Shown: one piece after another, positions 6,455-15,637 of the stretch | How positions within the stretch are numbered: the first letter of the stretch is position 1 | Layout of the letters: each line of letters opens with the position of its first letter | DNA from: an uncultured Microscilla sp. | Lineage (GTDB): Bacteria; Bacteroidota; Bacteroidia; Cytophagales; Microscillaceae | Length of the DNA: 41,617 nucleotides | Direction of reading: 5' to 3' | NCBI RefSeq assembly: GCF_947493425.1 | Contig: NZ_CANLRP010000065.1 | Span: forward strand, 1 to 41,617 | Made by a program: the position numbers and the translations under genes | Notes under the pieces: model-generated | Database searches by the model: none | Told to the model about the DNA's origin: nothing | What the model saw: only the letters and a program-made list of their open reading frames with translations

Positions 6455-8809
6455 ATGGACGATTTACTCTTTACCCAACCCGACTGGCAACTTTTTACTA
6501 ACATCAATACTTTACCCCAACAGGCGGGAGTGTCTAAACACCTGTTACCTCGCCTCATCGCCAAAGAACTCACCGATAATGCCTTGGATGTAGATACACA
6601 AGTACGCGTGTTTCATCCCGAAGAAGACAAGCCAGGCACCTTTGTAGTAAAAAATTTGGGTAAAGGTTTTGACGCCTCAGATGAAGAAATTGCGGAGTTT
6701 TTTTCTGTCAAACGGCCCCTTACAAGTTCCAAGCGCTTTCGTTTGCCAAGCCGGGGAGCCTTGGGTAATGGGTTGCGAGTGGTTACTGCCACTGTATTTT
6801 GTTTGGAGGGTACGCTTACAGTTGCTACTAATGGGCGGGTGTTACAATTGATTCCACAAGACGATGGTACTACATTGCCCAAAAAGATAGGTGAGTTTGC
6901 CGATGAGGGTACCGAAATACAAGTAAGCATTCCACACGATTATTTTTATTACGATACTCTAGAATGGGCAGAACTTGCCCTAGCTATCAATCAAGGTGCT
7001 CACTATACAGGCAAAACCTGCCCACATTGGTACGACTCCGATAGTTTTTATAATTTATGCCTCTCTACCCCCGCACAGGTTACCATTAGTCAATTTATTC
7101 CTTACTTTGAGGGTATTGCCAAAAGCAAGGCAAAAGCAATGATCAATCGATTAGATGATTTAATTATTGCCAAACTAAGTCGCGACGAAAGCGAGCAATT
7201 GCTGGGGATATTGTGTGACAACAGTAAGTATATACCAGCAAAAAAGCTGGGAGAAGTAGGAGCAATAGAAGGTTTTATAGGCTATGTAAAAAAAACGAGT
7301 GAATTTACCCTAAAAACCACCCGCGGCAAACACCATGCTCAAATTCCGGTGGTGATAGAAGCCTATGCCCGCTTGAACGAAAACAGTGATAAAACGCAGT
7401 TTTTTGTCAATCGTACCCCTATTATTGGAGATGTAGACGTTATCTTCAATTCCCGTCGGCTTACTGTATACGGTTGTGGGCTTAATAGCAACATAGACAA
7501 TCATCGTTTAAAGGCTTCCCCTGAAATATGGCTCAACATCATCACCCCTTATATGCCTATAGTGTCTAATGGCAAAGAACCCGACCTTTCAGTATTAGAA
7601 GAAGCCATCGTGCAAACCATCGAAAAGACTGTCCACCAGCTCAGACGCAAACTAGTAGCTCACGATAAAGAAGACACACCAGCCAGTCAAAAAGCCAAGC
7701 CACCTTCTCAAAAGAAAGTTGTATTACAAAACCTAACGACTGCCATCGACAAAGCGTCGGGGCAAGGGCAATACCGTTACTCTTTGCGTCAGCTCTACTA
7801 TGTGTTACGCCCTTTTGTGATGGAAGCTACTGGGCGTGAGCTAAAGTATCAAAATTTTAACACCATTATAACCGACTATGAGTTCGATACGGGAAAAGAT
7901 TTGCCTGGCGTTTATCGCGATGAGCGAGGTACTTTGCTACATCCACATACCCACGAAGAAATAAGGTTGGGTACTAAAAGTGTGGAGCGTTATCATCGTC
8001 CAGTGTTTAATTTCAACAAAATACTATATTCAGAGAAAGAAGGTTTTTTTGAGATTTTAAAAGATGCTGGTTTTTGTGAAAAACACGATTGTGCCTTGCT
8101 TACCTCCAAGGGGTTTGCCAGCCGTGCGGCAAGAGATGTGATAGATTTGCTTGCCGAAACCGAAGAAGAATTATTATTTTTCTGCATCCACGATGCCGAC
8201 ATTTCGGGTACACTGATTTATCAGGCATTGCAGGGAGCTACCAAAGCCCGACCCAAACGTAAGGTAAAAATAATTAACCTGGGGCTAGAGCCTTGGCAAG
8301 GGTTGGCAATGCAGCTGGAGGTTGAAATGCTAGAGCGATCGTCGAAAAAAACACCTGCCCAATATGTATTAGACTTTGATACCAAAACCGATGTGCCCAA
8401 ACCATATAAGTTTGAAGGACAAATGATGACCCGTTGGGAAGACTGGCTCAAAGAGTACCGTATTGAACTCAATGCTATGGATACGCCTACTTTTATTCAT
8501 TGGCTGGATACTGAAGTATCTAAGTATGACAATGGTAAAGTAGTACCTGACGAACCTTATTTGCAGGCAACTGCCGACCAAGATTTACAGGTAACGCTCA
8601 GAAGCCGCATTCGTGATGAATTGCTTCAGCAGCTCGACATTGAGCAAATGGTTGCCGAAAGACTGGAAAAAATTTACCCTAAACTTAAAGAAAAAATCAG
8701 CCAGACCGACTTGGAAACCCAGGTGCGTCAAAGCCTTGAAAATGCCCCAAAAAATAGTTGGGCGAAGAGTTTTAGTGAGATTATAAGGGGGTTGTTGGAG
8801 AAAGGTTAA
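6455..8809 (+). CDS. Single-chain type IIB topoisomerase (Topo VIII-like)
   Basis: A 784-residue protein joining both halves of a type IIB topoisomerase. N-terminal GHKL ATPase: RLIAKELTDNALDV with E38 and N42 (N-box), VKNLGKGFD (65-73), and the glycine-rich ALGNGLRVV. A helical stretch about residues 220-270 is followed by a transducer-like segment with FFVNRTPI (316-323), resembling FANRxPL of TopoVI-B. The C-terminal half is TopoVI-A/Spo11-like: SLRQLYYVL places the catalytic tyrosine at Y449 (or Y448), and a Toprim domain shows SEKEG (E527) and HDADISG (D580, D582). Such fusions are called topoisomerase VIII, known from plasmids and integrated elements. It should cleave duplex DNA through tyrosine with ATP-driven strand passage. 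Oddity: the first position of the ATPase DxGxG motif is N67, not Asp. It has its own promoter and terminators. The ATG follows the -7 element by 29 bases. Confidence 0.85.
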   Translation: MDDLLFTQPDWQLFTNINTLPQQAGVSKHLLPRLIAKELTDNALDVDTQVRVFHPEEDKPGTFVVKNLGKGFDASDEEIAEFFSVKRPLTSSKRFRLPSRGALGNGLRVVTATVFCLEGTLTVATNGRVLQLIPQDDGTTLPKKIGEFADEGTEIQVSIPHDYFYYDTLEWAELALAINQGAHYTGKTCPHWYDSDSFYNLCLSTPAQVTISQFIPYFEGIAKSKAKAMINRLDDLIIAKLSRDESEQLLGILCDNSKYIPAKKLGEVGAIEGFIGYVKKTSEFTLKTTRGKHHAQIPVVIEAYARLNENSDKTQFFVNRTPIIGDVDVIFNSRRLTVYGCGLNSNIDNHRLKASPEIWLNIITPYMPIVSNGKEPDLSVLEEAIVQTIEKTVHQLRRKLVAHDKEDTPASQKAKPPSQKKVVLQNLTTAIDKASGQGQYRYSLRQLYYVLRPFVMEATGRELKYQNFNTIITDYEFDTGKDLPGVYRDERGTLLHPHTHEEIRLGTKSVERYHRPVFNFNKILYSEKEGFFEILKDAGFCEKHDCALLTSKGFASRAARDVIDLLAETEEELLFFCIHDADISGTLIYQALQGATKARPKRKVKIINLGLEPWQGLAMQLEVEMLERSSKKTPAQYVLDFDTKTDVPKPYKFEGQMMTRWEDWLKEYRIELNAMDTPTFIHWLDTEVSKYDNGKVVPDEPYLQATADQDLQVTLRSRIRDELLQQLDIEQMVAERLEKIYPKLKEKISQTDLETQVRQSLENAPKNSWAKSFSEIIRGLLEKG

Positions 8810-8818
8810 CCTTTTTTT
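8801..8818 (+). terminator. Short terminator overlapping the topoisomerase stop codon
   Basis: AAAGG-TTAA-CCTTT followed by T7; the loop contains the TAA stop. The stem is only five pairs. The remaining spacer to tatA (to 9122) holds a promoter element and nothing else recognisable. Confidence 0.4.
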
Positions 8819-8972
8819 ACTGTTTTTTCTCAAAAAAACATTTTCTATCAACTACAGTGTTCCTTGGTCATAAGATAAGCAGAATGAGATCAATAGCATT
8901 TGTCATAAGGGCAATCATTCAGCGTTTATCCTTAGTCTTGCTTTATTTATATATAAGCTCACAATTTATTTG

Positions 8973-8980
8973 TATATTTG
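8973..8980 (+). promoter_or_regulatory. Candidate -7 promoter element for tatA-gatA
   Basis: TATATTTG matches TANNTTTG and lies in an AT-rich stretch about 140 bases before tatA. No -33 element at the usual distance. Confidence 0.3.
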
Positions 8981-9122
8981 CCACAATATTTACCTGAAAT
9001 ATTTCTTTTTAAACCAAACAAAAGATAACTAGCAGGTGTAATAAGAACGAACCCAAAAAATCACTAAAGTACAAGGGTTTGTTTTTCTCAAATTAGCATT
9101 ACCATTTAAACCAAGAATATTT

Positions 9123-9368
9123 ATGGAATTAATAAACATTTTTGCTTTTTTCAACCTGGGAGGCCCAGAACTAATTTTTATTATGTTGGCGATCCTTTTA
9201 CTTTTTGGTGCAAAAAAAATCCCTGAATTGGCAAGAGGTTTAGGCAAAGGCATTCGCGAGTTTAAAGATGCCACCAAAGAAGTAAGAGACAATTTGGAAG
9301 AAAGTGTAAACATCGAAGAAGAAAAGAAAGCTTCGGCACGCAACAATACAAAAACTCCTGTAAAGTAA
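9123..9368 (+). CDS. tatA: Sec-independent translocase protein TatA
   Basis: An 81-residue TatA/E protein of the twin-arginine translocase, which moves folded proteins across the inner membrane. A short N-terminal membrane helix (about residues 11-27, [18 protein letters not shown]) is followed by the hinge [17 protein letters not shown], an amphipathic helix with the family FG and GKGI signatures, then a charged tail. Length fits TatA rather than TatB. tatC is not in the window. gatA begins 13 bases after the stop, so the two are probably one transcript. Confidence 0.93.
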   Translation: MELINIFAFFNLGGPELIFIMLAILLLFGAKKIPELARGLGKGIREFKDATKEVRDNLEESVNIEEEKKASARNNTKTPVK

Positions 9369-9381
9369 GCCTTTATCAAAA

Positions 9382-10803
9382 TTGAAAGAATATAGTTCTT
9401 TGAAAGCCATCCAGCAGGAATTGCAGGGTGGCTCTCTTACATGCTCCCAACTGGTTGAACACTATTTAGAAAACATTGACAAAAAAGTAGATTTAAATGC
9501 TTTTTTGGAAACCTACAGCAACGAAGCACGGCAACAAGCCCAGGTTGTAGATCAGAAAATTGCCGAAAACCGAGCGGGCAAACTCGCTGGAATGGTAATA
9601 GGGATCAAAGATGTGCTTTGTTATCAAAATCACCCTTTACAATGCTCTAGTAAGATTCTCGATGGATTTGAGTCTCAATTTACCGCCACTGCCGTGCAAC
9701 GTTTGCTCAACGAGGATGTCATTATCATCGGCAGGCAAAATTGTGATGAATTTGCGATGGGATCATCTAACGAAAACTCTGCTTTTGGCGTAGTGCGTAA
9801 TGCAACTAACCCTGCGCATGTGCCTGGAGGCTCTTCGGGAGGCTCGGCAGTGGCAGTACAAGCCGACATGTGTTTGGTATCTTTGGGTTCTGACACGGGA
9901 GGCTCGGTGCGCCAACCTGCGGCTTTTTGTGGGGTAGTAGGGCTTAAACCCAGTTATGGGCGTATTTCACGCTATGGGCTGGCTGCTTATGCCTCTTCGT
10001 TTGATTGTATTGGTATTTTTGGAAAAAACATAGCAGATGTGGCATTGGTGCTGGAGGTAATGGCAGGAGCAGATGAGTTTGATACTACTGTGTCAAAAAA
10101 ATCGGTACCTGAATATTCCAAAGCTTTGTCGTTTGACCGAAAGGCAAAAGTGGCTTATCTCAAAGAAACACTTGAGAGTGAGGGCTTGCACCCAGAGGTA
10201 AAACAGGCAACCCAAGCCACGTTAGATTTTCTAAAAACCGAAGGACATACTGTAGAATCGGTTGATTTCCCATTATTAGATTACATTCTGCCTACTTATT
10301 ATATACTAACAACTGCAGAAGCCAGCTCTAACTTATCACGTTACGATGGGGTTCGGTATGGTTTTCGAAGTACCAGTGCTGAAGATTTACAGCAAATGTA
10401 TACACAAACTCGCACCGAAGGTTTTGGGGCAGAAGTAAAAAGACGTATCCTATTGGGTACTTATGTGTTAAGTGCCAGTTATTATGATGCTTATTACACA
10501 CAGGCACAAAAGGTGAGGCGACTTATCAAAGATGCTACAGATAAGTTGTTTGAGCAATATGATTTTATTGTATTGCCTACTACACCCAATACAGCTTTTG
10601 AAATAGGCGCACATAACGACAACCTGGTAGAAATGTACTTGGAAGACCTGTTTACTGTACAGGCAAATGTAGTAGGAGTTCCTGCTATATCTATACCCAA
10701 CGGCAGGGCAACCAACGGTTTGCCTATTGGTTTGCAGGTGATGGCGGCTACATATCAAGAAGATGACTTGTTGTCTTTTTCTCAGTATTTGTTAGAAAGT
10801 TAG
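9382..10803 (+). CDS. gatA: Asp-tRNA(Asn)/Glu-tRNA(Gln) amidotransferase subunit A
   Basis: A 473-residue amidase-signature enzyme. GatA releases ammonia from glutamine, which GatB uses to convert misacylated Glu-tRNA(Gln) or Asp-tRNA(Asn) to the amide form. The Ser-cisSer-Lys triad is complete: K76 (GIKDV), S151 (GGSSGGS) and S175 (SDTGGSVRQPA), each three positions before its counterpart in Staphylococcus GatA. The start appears to be TTG at 9382, giving KEYSSLKAIQQEL right where the family begins; the first in-frame ATG is past residue 70. gatB and gatC are not in the window, which is common when the three genes are scattered. It follows tatA by 13 bases. Confidence 0.92.
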   Translation: MKEYSSLKAIQQELQGGSLTCSQLVEHYLENIDKKVDLNAFLETYSNEARQQAQVVDQKIAENRAGKLAGMVIGIKDVLCYQNHPLQCSSKILDGFESQFTATAVQRLLNEDVIIIGRQNCDEFAMGSSNENSAFGVVRNATNPAHVPGGSSGGSAVAVQADMCLVSLGSDTGGSVRQPAAFCGVVGLKPSYGRISRYGLAAYASSFDCIGIFGKNIADVALVLEVMAGADEFDTTVSKKSVPEYSKALSFDRKAKVAYLKETLESEGLHPEVKQATQATLDFLKTEGHTVESVDFPLLDYILPTYYILTTAEASSNLSRYDGVRYGFRSTSAEDLQQMYTQTRTEGFGAEVKRRILLGTYVLSASYYDAYYTQAQKVRRLIKDATDKLFEQYDFIVLPTTPNTAFEIGAHNDNLVEMYLEDLFTVQANVVGVPAISIPNGRATNGLPIGLQVMAATYQEDDLLSFSQYLLES

Positions 10804-10903
10804 CAATTTATATTTATGTTTACAGGCGTAAACTACAGAAAACGTGTGTATACCAAGACACAAAAATCTTCAAACGATATTTAAACTCAATTTCACAAAA
10901 ACT

Positions 10904-12733
10904 ATGTGTTTACGAAAAAAAACCACAAGGTTTCTTCTCAGCTTATGTTTTACGGGCTTATTGGTTTTTAATGCTTCGGCAAAAACAGACACCACTAAAG
11001 TCACTAAAGAAGCCGAAAAAGTAAAGGTTGTGGACACTGTTCCTCATTTCCCGCCTAACTATGTACCCCAGTTGCATGTAGATGTGATCAAAGACCGTTT
11101 GGTTTGCTTGAATACATCTATTAAGCTTACTTATAGCAAAGAAATTATGCGTTGGGTAAAGTTCTACCTCATTAAGAACCGTGTTACTACCCAAAAACTG
11201 CTCGAAAAAAGCACCTTTTATTTCCCTATTTTCGAAGAAGCTCTCAAGCGTCACAACATGCCAGTAGAGCTCAAGTATTTACCTATTGTAGAGTCTGCAC
11301 TTAGACCTAGAGCAGTGTCGTGGGCTGCAGCTGCCGGACTGTGGCAGTTTATCCCTAGTACCGGGCGCGAGTATGGCTTGAAACAAGATTGGTATATAGA
11401 CGAACGTTACGATATTTATAAGGCTACCGACGCAGCTTGTCGCTACCTTAAGTTTTTGTACAACTACCACGGCGATTGGCAGTTGGCCTTGGCAGCTTAT
11501 AACTGTGGACCAGGCAGAGTAGATTGGGCAGTAAAAAAAGCCGGGGGTAAAAACAACTTCTGGAAAATTTATCGGTATTTGCCCCGCGAAACCCGTGGAT
11601 ATGTACCTGCTTTTATTGGGGTAACCTATGTGATGAATTACGCTGACAAGCACAACATTTACGCAAAACGCCCAGTGCCTCCTATTCCCTCAGACACTAT
11701 TATGGTAAGTAATTTTGTAAACATTCAGCAGTTTGCCAAACAAATAGATGTGCCTTTGGGAGTAATGCAAATTTTGAACGCCCACTTGAAAAAGAATGCG
11801 ATTCCTAATTATAAAAGAAATTACCCCTTGCGTTACCCTGCCTATAAGCGCGAAATGGTAGAAAGATTCAGAGGTAGAATTGTATCATCATCACGGGGTT
11901 ATTCTCGCCGTGGGCTAGGGTACACCGCCGGACGCAACCAATATGGAGGTAGCAAAAGATACCATCGAGTAAGAAGAGGAGAGTCTTTGGCGTTGATTGC
12001 CCTACGTTATGGTACTACAGTAGCCTATTTGAGAGTTTGGAACCGTTTACGCTCTAATATGGTGTATCCAAATCAAAAACTGGTAATTTACAGCAAGCCC
12101 CCTCGTCGTCGGAGCTCTAAACTGGGACAAAACTTTATAGCAGCTGTGCACGAAATGACAGCAAAAGAAAGTAAAAAGAAAAAAGCAGTAGTAAAAAAGA
12201 AAACAGTTAAAACCACTGTAGCTAAAACTGCTGTAAATAAGCCAGGAAGTGCCAAAACTCCGGTATTTGCGACAACTGCCGATATAGAAAAAACGACTAA
12301 AGTGAAACGGTCAAAATCAGTGGCTGTAAACACCGATCATAGCACTACTAAGCAAATAGAAAAGAAAGTAGCGAAGAAAGCGGTAAAAACAGCACCGCTA
12401 ACTGCTGCGACTACTTTTTATGCCAATAAGATAAAATTTAAACAAGGTGAATACCAACAATTGGTAGCCCAAACGCCTAAAGACGTACGCAATGCTGCAC
12501 GCGCCAAAGAACGCAAAACCAGTATTGGTAAAACATTGCCTCGTCGAACAGCCAAAAGCAAAAAAAGAAAAATGTTGCAAAATATTCGCTTTCACCGAGT
12601 AGTACGTGGTGATACGCTTTGGACGATTGCTCGTCGCAATGGTTTGACTATTTATCAGTTAAAGAAGTTAAATAACCTGAACAACCGAAGTGTATTGGTG
12701 CCAGGTCAAAAACTGAAAGTAAGTTCAAGATAA
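10904..12733 (+). CDS. mltD: MltD-type lytic transglycosylase with two LysM domains
   Basis: A 609-residue exported peptidoglycan lyase that cuts the MurNAc-GlcNAc bond to form anhydro-MurNAc. The ATG at 10904 is chosen because it begins a signal peptide (RKKTTRFLLSLCFTGLLVF, likely cut after ASA); the frame is open to a GTG 60 bases earlier. The SLT domain runs about residues 95-260, with catalytic E130 in PIVESALRP, then GLWQFIPSTGREYGL and AAYNCGPGRVDWA. LysM 1 lies about 352-398 (HRVRRGESLALIALRYG) and LysM 2 at the C-terminus about 562-608 (HRVVRGDTLWTIARRNG), separated by a Lys/Ala/Thr-rich low-complexity linker. LysM domains bind peptidoglycan. Shorter than E. coli MltD at its front but richer in linker. 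A strong terminator follows. Confidence 0.9.
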   Translation: MCLRKKTTRFLLSLCFTGLLVFNASAKTDTTKVTKEAEKVKVVDTVPHFPPNYVPQLHVDVIKDRLVCLNTSIKLTYSKEIMRWVKFYLIKNRVTTQKLLEKSTFYFPIFEEALKRHNMPVELKYLPIVESALRPRAVSWAAAAGLWQFIPSTGREYGLKQDWYIDERYDIYKATDAACRYLKFLYNYHGDWQLALAAYNCGPGRVDWAVKKAGGKNNFWKIYRYLPRETRGYVPAFIGVTYVMNYADKHNIYAKRPVPPIPSDTIMVSNFVNIQQFAKQIDVPLGVMQILNAHLKKNAIPNYKRNYPLRYPAYKREMVERFRGRIVSSSRGYSRRGLGYTAGRNQYGGSKRYHRVRRGESLALIALRYGTTVAYLRVWNRLRSNMVYPNQKLVIYSKPPRRRSSKLGQNFIAAVHEMTAKESKKKKAVVKKKTVKTTVAKTAVNKPGSAKTPVFATTADIEKTTKVKRSKSVAVNTDHSTTKQIEKKVAKKAVKTAPLTAATTFYANKIKFKQGEYQQLVAQTPKDVRNAARAKERKTSIGKTLPRRTAKSKKRKMLQNIRFHRVVRGDTLWTIARRNGLTIYQLKKLNNLNNRSVLVPGQKLKVSSR

Positions 12734-12757
12734 GTTAACGCAAAGAAATTGAGTTTA

Positions 12758-12793
12758 CCCCCCCTGTAAGGCTTACTTGCAGGGGGGTTGTTG
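12758..12793. terminator. Convergent terminator after mltD
   Basis: CCCCCCCTGTAAG pairs with CTTGCAGGGGGGT (one G-T pair) around a GCTTA loop, then a T-rich tail. It sits between the convergent mltD and hydrolase genes and can serve both. Confidence 0.8.
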
Positions 12794-12796
12794 TTT

Positions 12797-13645
12797 TTAA
12801 TTTTCTATAAAGTCAAATATTAGCTTTAGTGTATCAGCGTAATCATTGCCTATCCATAGCATATGCCCCCAGTCGTTGTCAAGCAAATGTAGTTTTGAAC
12901 CTTCTATTAATTGGTGGGCGTGTTGAGCGTGGGCAGGTGCCACACTTAAGTCATTTTTGCTATGTATAATAAGGGTAGGGGAGGTGATTTGTTTTAATAA
13001 AGCACTGTCTATGTTTTGCTCAATATCGTTCAGAAACCCTTGCCCAGAGCCGTAGTGTTTGAATACGTTTCCGAGTTCTTGCCTTTCTTTCGGATTAATT
13101 TTAACTCCCTTTTTAGCCGAAAACTGTTTGAAAAAGCTTTTGGTCATCAAGCCAGGCATCAGTGCAAAGAAAAAACGCACCATGCGCCAAGTGAGTCGCT
13201 GGCGTTTGGGGTGGAACATGAGACGAGCTGTTTTGTATATTTTGCTGCCTTTTGCCAGCCATTTGGTACTTACGGCTGAGGCCAGTACTAGCTTTTGTAC
13301 CTTCTTGGGGTGTTCGGCAGCCAGTGCAAGTGCTGTCCAACCTCCCGCCGAAACACCATACACAATGACTTGAGAAATGTCAAGGGCATCGAGTAAGGCA
13401 ACAAACAAGCGAGCGGCTTGTTTTGGTGACTCATTACCCTCAAGGGGAGTTTTTCCATAGCCAGGGCGCGAAGGGGTGATTAATTGATAGTAATGGAGGT
13501 CAAACCCCTTGTGAGCTATTTGGTCGAGGCTGTTGGCGTGCCCCCCATGTAGAAACAACACAGGAGTTCCTGCACCAATGGTGCTGTACTCTACCAGACC
13601 TTGGCTGGTTTGTATGGTGGTGTTTGTAAGTGTGTGTAATGTCAT
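12797..13645 (-). CDS. Alpha/beta-fold hydrolase
   Basis: A 282-residue cytoplasmic hydrolase of the alpha/beta superfamily. The oxyanion strand LFLHGGHANS (30-39) is followed by the nucleophile elbow GVSAGG with S99; D232 (HSKNDLSVAP) and H261 (DWGHMLW) complete the triad. A cap-like insert (about residues 130-200) rich in aromatic and basic residues probably shapes the substrate pocket. No signal peptide. The substrate, whether ester, lactone or amide, cannot be inferred. It lies on the opposite strand from the tatA-gatA-mltD-DUF4837-maeB genes around it, which suggests a later insertion there. Confidence 0.88.
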   Translation of the reverse strand: MTLHTLTNTTIQTSQGLVEYSTIGAGTPVLFLHGGHANSLDQIAHKGFDLHYYQLITPSRPGYGKTPLEGNESPKQAARLFVALLDALDISQVIVYGVSAGGWTALALAAEHPKKVQKLVLASAVSTKWLAKGSKIYKTARLMFHPKRQRLTWRMVRFFFALMPGLMTKSFFKQFSAKKGVKINPKERQELGNVFKHYGSGQGFLNDIEQNIDSALLKQITSPTLIIHSKNDLSVAPAHAQHAHQLIEGSKLHLLDNDWGHMLWIGNDYADTLKLIFDFIEN

Positions 13646-13990
13646 AAAAATAGTGATTCATAATGTTAGTAAAGATAAATAAACAGGTCAGGTTTTTATC
13701 AGCCAAGGCACTTGTTCTTTAGGCTTTTTTTAACAAAAACGGGGTTATTAGAGAATAAATCGTTTCTTTTTTTAGTTATAACTAAAAATTTAGTTAATTT
13801 TAAATTGTCATCACAAATTCGGCTTTTTTTGGTACTTAAAAGAAACTTATTGCTAAATAATCTTTTACTTTGTTATCATTCCTCCACTGTGATGAACTGT
13901 TTTGTATTAAAATTACCTTAAGTTGCGAATTATAAAACAGAAAATCCTACAAGCCAAGTGTTTATGTTTTTTAGGAATTCAAAAATAGGA

Positions 13991-14025
13991 ACTTGCCGCT
14001 TGTTGCTTGTAACCCGCAACTTGTA
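13991..14025. repeat. Degenerate 7-nt tandem repeat (CTTG phase), 5 units
   Basis: ACTTGCC, GCTTGTT, GCTTGTA, ACCCGCA and ACTTGTA follow each other in register, 38 bases before the DUF4837 start. The rest of the 418-base spacer from 13646 is AT-rich DNA with a small palindrome and no supportable gene. Confidence 0.55.
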
Positions 14026-14063
14026 TTAAAATTAAAAACATAAAAAGCATAACCTTGAGAAAA

Positions 14064-15158
14064 ATGACTAAATTATATGCTTACGCATTAGCAACAATAT
14101 TGATTGGACTGAGTGCTTGCATTGGCGGCGACCAAACCTCTAAGGATAACAGTCAGTTTGTAGTAGATAGCAAAGGTGGTGTAGGAGAGATTGTAGTAGT
14201 GATGGACCCCAAGAAATGGGATGAGCCTTTGGGCAAGGCATTACGCAATGTGTTTGCCAGGTATATTCCAGCATTGCCCCAACCCGAAAGCTGGTTTAAG
14301 CTGATGAAAATTCCCCCATCAAAGTTTAAGAGCTTTATGAAACGGCACCATAATATAGTGATACTTGCTTCACTTGACAACACTAGTTTGGAGGGGCGGT
14401 ATCTGAAGGGGTATTTTACCCAAAAGTCAATTGATCTGATTAAAAAAGACCCTAAAAAATTTATGATGCGTCGCAAAGATGTGTTTGCCAAAGGGCAACG
14501 GGTAATGTACTTGTTTGGCAACAATGATACACAGTTGATTGAGAACATGACCAAAAATAAAGATCAACTATTGAATTATTTTCATGATATGGAACAAAAA
14601 AGGTTAACCAAAGACCTGTACAACATTGCTGAACAATATAAGTTGAGCAATTATGTAAAAGATATTATGAAGGTAAAAGTACGTATTCCAGCCGGTTTTA
14701 AACTGGCAAAAAAAGCTGAAAACTTTGTATGGTTGCGTAAGCCAGGCGATGCAGCCCTCAGAAAGGCAGACATTAATCTGCTGATGGCGTCACGCCCTTA
14801 TACTTCTACTAAAGTGTTTGATGAGCAAAAAATTATTGCCTGGCGCGATAGCTTGGGTAAAAAGTACACCAATGATCCCACACTTACAGAATCTTACGTG
14901 GTAACAGAAACCCGTTTTGAGCCAGCATTGATTACTAAGCGTATTATAAAAGATAAAAAGTTTGCTGTAGAATACCGAGGTTTTTGGAAACTGAAAAATG
15001 GTACAAGAGGAGGAGCTTTTATTAGCTATGCCTTTGTAGATGAAGCACAAAAAAAAGTTTTTTATCTTGAGGGTTTTATCTATGCTCCTGGTATGAAAAA
15101 GAAAGAGGCTATTTTTCAAACTGAGGCAATCCTCAGAACTTTTGAAAGGATAAAGTAA
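14064..15158 (+). CDS. DUF4837 family lipoprotein
   Basis: A 364-residue lipoprotein. The ATG at 14064 is preferred over a TTG three codons upstream. The signal peptide ends in LIGLSAC, giving lipidation at Cys19, followed by a low-complexity spacer. The mature part begins GVGEIVVVMDPKKWDEPLG, the hallmark of DUF4837, a Bacteroidetes-specific family of unknown function. The C-terminal third (VEYRGFWKLKNGTRGGAFISY) is also typical. It lies immediately before maeB, separated by a terminator and a mobile element. It is probably anchored in the cell envelope; no enzymatic motif is visible. Confidence 0.85.
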   Translation: MTKLYAYALATILIGLSACIGGDQTSKDNSQFVVDSKGGVGEIVVVMDPKKWDEPLGKALRNVFARYIPALPQPESWFKLMKIPPSKFKSFMKRHHNIVILASLDNTSLEGRYLKGYFTQKSIDLIKKDPKKFMMRRKDVFAKGQRVMYLFGNNDTQLIENMTKNKDQLLNYFHDMEQKRLTKDLYNIAEQYKLSNYVKDIMKVKVRIPAGFKLAKKAENFVWLRKPGDAALRKADINLLMASRPYTSTKVFDEQKIIAWRDSLGKKYTNDPTLTESYVVTETRFEPALITKRIIKDKKFAVEYRGFWKLKNGTRGGAFISYAFVDEAQKKVFYLEGFIYAPGMKKKEAIFQTEAILRTFERIK

Positions 15159-15190
15159 TTAAAGTACAATAATTAGTCCCACCTACCCTA

Positions 15191-15233
15191 AAAATGAGAA
15201 CTACAGAAACTGATTGTTTGTAGTTCTCATTTT
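15191..15233. terminator. Perfect 15-bp hairpin terminator after DUF4837 gene
   Basis: AAAATGAGAACTACA and TGTAGTTCTCATTTT pair perfectly around a 13-base loop. The T-tract lies on the 3' side and it can work in both directions. Confidence 0.8.
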
Positions 15234-15269
15234 ATATCTGTAACATTCGAATAAATTTATACACTGAAC

Positions 15270-15473
15270 GAACTTGTTTACGGTTTATGCTTTGAGAGCA
15301 AAAATTTAATTTTTGATTTCAGGCGAGGCGTGTAAGACGGAGTTTAGCAGGGCTAACAGGGCTAAATGAGTATTTACATAGCGAAGCATGTAATCAAAAA
15401 GCTAGTTTTGAATCATTTGGAGAACCGCAGCCCTTTAGGGCAAGCTCAGCGAAGCTAAACCTTAAACAAGTTC
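15270..15473. mobile_element. Miniature inverted-repeat element, family B, copy 2
   Basis: A 204-bp copy in opposite orientation to 5171-5353, bounded by GAACTTGTTTA and its inverse, with direct repeat AAC on both sides (15267-15269 and 15474-15476). It is 21 bases longer than copy 1, partly from a short internal duplication (AGGGCTAAC AGGGCTAAA). No ORF. It sits between the DUF4837 terminator and maeB. Confidence 0.8.
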
Positions 15474-15478
15474 AACAT

Positions 15479-15508
15479 ATACTATTTCTCAACCAACCAA
15501 AATAGTAT
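15479..15508 (+). promoter_or_regulatory. Hairpin in the maeB upstream region
   Basis: ATACTATTT and AAATAGTAT pair perfectly around a 12-base loop, 130 bases before maeB. It could be an operator or leader structure; there is no further support. Confidence 0.25.
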
Positions 15509-15637
15509 CAGAAAATCAAGAGGGGATAAGCCACATTTATATATAGAGCAGGAGTGTTTGTTCAAATAAACGCACAGCCTGGTCTGTCATCTTCCCCATA
15601 ACCTTAACAACAACTTTTAAACCTATTCTTTAAGATA

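Noticed and set aside
13712..13921. Small plus-strand open frame in the hydrolase-DUF4837 spacer
   Set aside because: Its Leu/Phe/Asn-rich translation reflects AT-rich DNA; no promoter, start context or family signal.
14055..14063. TTG start three codons upstream for the DUF4837 gene, and GTG at 10844 for mltD
   Set aside because: In both cases a downstream ATG gives a normal signal peptide with a short basic front, which fits export better.
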